Origin: Clostridiales bacterium
GTDB lineage: Bacteria; Bacillota; Clostridia; Oscillospirales; Oscillospiraceae
Assembly: GCA_012523085.1 (NCBI GenBank)
Contig: JAAYJC010000013.1
Location: 1-64,000, forward strand
Direction: 5' to 3'
Length of the DNA stretch: 64,000 bases
This document shows positions 61,712-64,000 of this stretch, piece after piece. The first letter of the stretch is position 1, and every line of letters begins with the position of its first letter. The translations under genes were made by a program, and so were the position numbers. The notes beneath the pieces are model-generated. The model saw nothing but the letters and a program-made list of their open reading frames with translations. It ran no database searches and had not been told where the DNA came from.

Positions 61712-63655
61712 TTACAGATTGCGTGTGGCCGCGTCCGCCATGTCCGTGGCCTGCATGATGTTTTTCGGGACCGTGCAGTCTCCGATCAGGTAAAACTCGG
61801 GTGCGCAGAAACGCAGCGCATAGGCTTCTTCCAGTAAAGGAACCTGGCCTGTGGCGTTTACAACCGTATCGGCTTTAAAAAAGCCCGGTTCGCCGCGCCG
61901 TTCATAGAAGACACCCTGCAGGGTGATTTTTACGGCTTTTGTTTCAAGCATCAGCTTAATGCCGTGCTTTTTGATTTCCACATCCAGAGCGAGCTGATAC
62001 AGGACATTTCCGCCGTTATTGAGCTGCGGCAGCATTTCAATGATCGTAACGTCTTTTCCCGTTTGGGCAAGATGAATCGCCAGCTCGACGCCCACGAGGC
62101 CGCCGCCGAGAACGGCGATTTTTTTTCCGGCCTTATCGGTATTTAAGTACATGTTCTCGGTGTGGAAGACATTTGCCTCGTCTATGCCATCAATCGGAGG
62201 AACGGCGGGTTTTGCGCCGAGCGCGGCTATCAGAACATCTGGGGCGATGGAGGCCGCCAGTTCCGGAGTGACGGCGGTATTGAGCCTCATGTCTATAGGA
62301 AGGCGCCGGATCTGGCGTTCCTGGTAGGCAAGGTAATCTTTGATTTTCTTCTTGAAGGGTACCTGTTCTTCGCATTTTAAAACGCCGCCGAGCCGCCCGC
62401 TCTTTTCACAGAGGATTACCTTATGCCCGTTGCGGGAAGCGGTCAGCGCCGCCTGCATTCCGGCGACTCCGCCTCCGGCGACAAGAACGGTTTTTGGGGT
62501 ATTATGCGAAACCGTAGGTGCGTATCTGTATTCAAGTTCGCGCCCGATCTGCGGGTTGACGGCGCAATAGATCTGGCCGTTGGTGATCAGGTTTGAAAAA
62601 CAGGCAAGGCAGCGAAGGCAGGGCCTTATTTCCTCCGGCTTTCCCATAAACGCCTTTTTCGGAAGTTCCGGGTCCGCAAGAAGCGCGCGCGCAATTTCGA
62701 TAACATCAGCTTTGCCCGACGCAAGTATTTCTTCCATCAGTTCGGGGTCACAATGGGCGCCCACGGTCGCAACAGTCGTTCCGACATGCTTTTTTATGGC
62801 TTCTGCGTACTGAACATTGCAGCTGTCCCGGCTGAAAATACTCGGATGCGTGACCGTGAACACGTCCGGTTTTTCATGGTGCCCGGCGGAAACGTGGATC
62901 AGGTCCACATACCCATCCAGCGCCTTTGCGATTTGAATGCCCTCGTCAAGGTCGTAGCCTTCGGGGATGACCTCCGAGCCGCTGATGCGGATTTCAATTG
63001 GAAATCCGGGCCCTGTCTTTTTGCGAATCGCATTTATTACCGCCAGCGGGAAACGCATGCGATTTTCTCTGCTTCCGCCCCACCTATCTTTTCGCTTATT
63101 GACCTTCGGGGACAAAAACTGCGACATTAGCCAGCCGTGCCCGCCATGGATCGTAACCATACCGAAACCGCATTGTTTGGCAAAAGCGGCTGCGTTCGCA
63201 TAAGCTTCAATGGTTTTATATATCACCTCTTCGGGCATCTCAAAATATTCATTGCCCGTTGCGTCTATACCGGAACACGGACCGTATATCGTATTGCCGT
63301 TATGCCTTGTCCCATGCGAGTAGAGCCCGCCGTGCTGCAGCTCAACGGAGGCAACCGCGCCGTGCCGGCGGATACCTGAGGACAGGAGATTTAATGAATG
63401 ATGGTTCATCCTATCATCCAGCTTGATCATGTATTCCCCGTATAAACCGTTTCTGGAGTCGACGACGCAGTCGCCGACGCAGACGGAGGCTGCGCCTCCC
63501 AATGCCTTCTGTTCGTAAAAGGCCACGCAGTCGCTGTTCGGCCTGTTCATCGAATCCAGGCTCCTTCCGGAAATCGGAGAAGCGAAGATCCGGTTTTTAA
63601 ACACGGTTTGGCCGAGCTTTATCGGCTCAAATAAATGAGGGTATTTCTGAGTCAT
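61712..63655 (-). CDS. Old-yellow-enzyme/FAD-dependent oxidoreductase, copy 2
   Basis: 647 residues with the same FMN barrel, iron-sulfur and FAD/NAD layout as the enzyme at 55826. The cysteines are C346, C349, C352 and C364 (CLRCLAC...IYCAVNP), spaced two residues wider before the last Cys than in copy 1. LVAGGGVAGM at 391-400 starts the FAD domain and VLGGGLVGVE the NAD domain. Sequence identity to copy 1 is moderate, so they are paralogues with different substrates. ATG follows AAAGGAAGG. It lies downstream of an aldehyde dehydrogenase gene, but a terminator stands between. Confidence 0.92.
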   Translation of the reverse strand: MTQKYPHLFEPIKLGQTVFKNRIFASPISGRSLDSMNRPNSDCVAFYEQKALGGAASVCVGDCVVDSRNGLYGEYMIKLDDRMNHHSLNLLSSGIRRHGAVASVELQHGGLYSHGTRHNGNTIYGPCSGIDATGNEYFEMPEEVIYKTIEAYANAAAFAKQCGFGMVTIHGGHGWLMSQFLSPKVNKRKDRWGGSRENRMRFPLAVINAIRKKTGPGFPIEIRISGSEVIPEGYDLDEGIQIAKALDGYVDLIHVSAGHHEKPDVFTVTHPSIFSRDSCNVQYAEAIKKHVGTTVATVGAHCDPELMEEILASGKADVIEIARALLADPELPKKAFMGKPEEIRPCLRCLACFSNLITNGQIYCAVNPQIGRELEYRYAPTVSHNTPKTVLVAGGGVAGMQAALTASRNGHKVILCEKSGRLGGVLKCEEQVPFKKKIKDYLAYQERQIRRLPIDMRLNTAVTPELAASIAPDVLIAALGAKPAVPPIDGIDEANVFHTENMYLNTDKAGKKIAVLGGGLVGVELAIHLAQTGKDVTIIEMLPQLNNGGNVLYQLALDVEIKKHGIKLMLETKAVKITLQGVFYERRGEPGFFKADTVVNATGQVPLLEEAYALRFCAPEFYLIGDCTVPKNIMQATDMADAATRNL

Positions 63656-63723
63656 CTTGATGGCCTTCCTTTGCTGTGATTCTTACGGGAGACCCGTTAC
63701 GGCAGGCCGCCCGCCCGGTTTTG

Positions 63724-63760
63724 AAAAACACACTGCTCTTTGGGGCTGCAGTGTGTTTTT
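63724..63760. terminator. Bidirectional terminator between the aldehyde dehydrogenase and OYE copy 2
   Basis: AAAAACACACTGC (63724-63736) and GCAGTGTGTTTTT (63748-63760) form a perfect 13-bp stem with A and T runs at the base. Confidence 0.85.
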
Positions 63761-63769
63761 ATTTAAATT

Positions 63770-64000
63770 TCAGTCGGTTAACGAAATCCGATTCGACCAG
63801 AATGTATTGGGCATCTCATCCAGATTGATCCAAATGTGTTTGTGGTATGTATATTCGTCCAGCACCAGAACGGAGTTTTCCTTGGTCCATCCGGACTCCT
63901 TTTGCCCGCCCCAGGGTGTCTCGCTGACGATCGCCAGATGCTGGTTGATCCATGCCGTGCCGACCTTCAGTTGATCAATGAGTAGCATGCCCTTGCGGTA
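63770..64000 (-). CDS. Aldehyde dehydrogenase, C-terminal 76 residues (cut by window edge)
   Basis: The open frame runs from the stop at 63770 through the window end. It encodes GTAWINQHL...PWGGQKESGWTKENSVLVLDEYTYHKHIWINL, the conserved C-terminal oligomerisation and substrate-pocket segment of NAD(P)-dependent aldehyde dehydrogenases. The catalytic Cys and cofactor domain lie outside. The gene is not broken; it is only truncated by the window. A terminator follows. Confidence 0.9.
   Translation of the reverse strand, partial: YRKGMLLIDQLKVGTAWINQHLAIVSETPWGGQKESGWTKENSVLVLDEYTYHKHIWINLDEMPNTFWSNRISLTD

Overview
The window reads as chromosomal DNA of an anaerobic, endospore-forming member of the Clostridia, probably near the Oscillospiraceae/Ruminococcaceae. 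The grounds are a Spo0A-type regulator, two DUF6514-like proteins, strong AGGAGG ribosome binding sites with several TTG/GTG starts, a serine T-box leader, an SLH-domain secreted protein and an FHA-FtsW fusion. I see no rRNA, tRNA, CRISPR array, intact insertion sequence or prophage. The species guess is inference only.

Layout. 0-7 kb: a membrane glycosyltransferase-like protein, a DUF6179/DUF6323-like pair, an Orn/Lys/Arg decarboxylase, a zinc-ribbon protein under a promoter carrying a perfect palindrome, and small envelope or unknown proteins. 7-16 kb: a MATE exporter, an SLH-BsuPI secreted protein, a metallophosphoesterase, an operon of a DUF4342 membrane protein with an OmpR-type two-component system, and an acyltransferase. 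15.8-25.3 kb is a signalling island: HD-GYP phosphodiesterase, an AgrC/AgrA-like pair, two DUF6514 proteins preceded by Spo0A-box-like sites, a PAS-GGDEF cyclase, and a cysteine-rich sensor kinase directly upstream of a Spo0A homologue. 25.5-33 kb: asd, FHA-FtsW plus PBP2, a HAD phosphatase, a shikimate-kinase-like protein and an M20 dipeptidase. 33-45 kb: a large hybrid kinase, glycerol kinase, a receiver-GGDEF protein, a radical SAM protein, a PAS-GGDEF-HD-GYP protein, an alpha/beta hydrolase and a methyltransferase. 45-52 kb: a LysM-CAP protein, then pepF, a PHP phosphoesterase, a MATE exporter and an iron alcohol dehydrogenase. pepF and the dehydrogenase share the same 147-nt structured leader.

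52-64 kb is mostly on the minus strand. A likely operon runs from a duplicated cupin-like protein through an SDR, an ABM-domain protein and an old-yellow-enzyme/FAD reductase into a membrane MutS-like ATPase, an unknown protein and a metallo-beta-lactamase-fold protein. It is separated by T-box-controlled serS from a second OYE-type reductase and a truncated aldehyde dehydrogenase.

Themes. There is a dense sporulation/c-di-GMP sensory layer with four GGDEF or HD-GYP proteins and five histidine kinases. Two families of dispersed non-coding repeats stand out: a roughly 40-bp palindrome at the 3' ends of genes and a 147-nt multi-hairpin element ending in the ribosome binding site. All family names were assigned by reading the proteins, without database searches.
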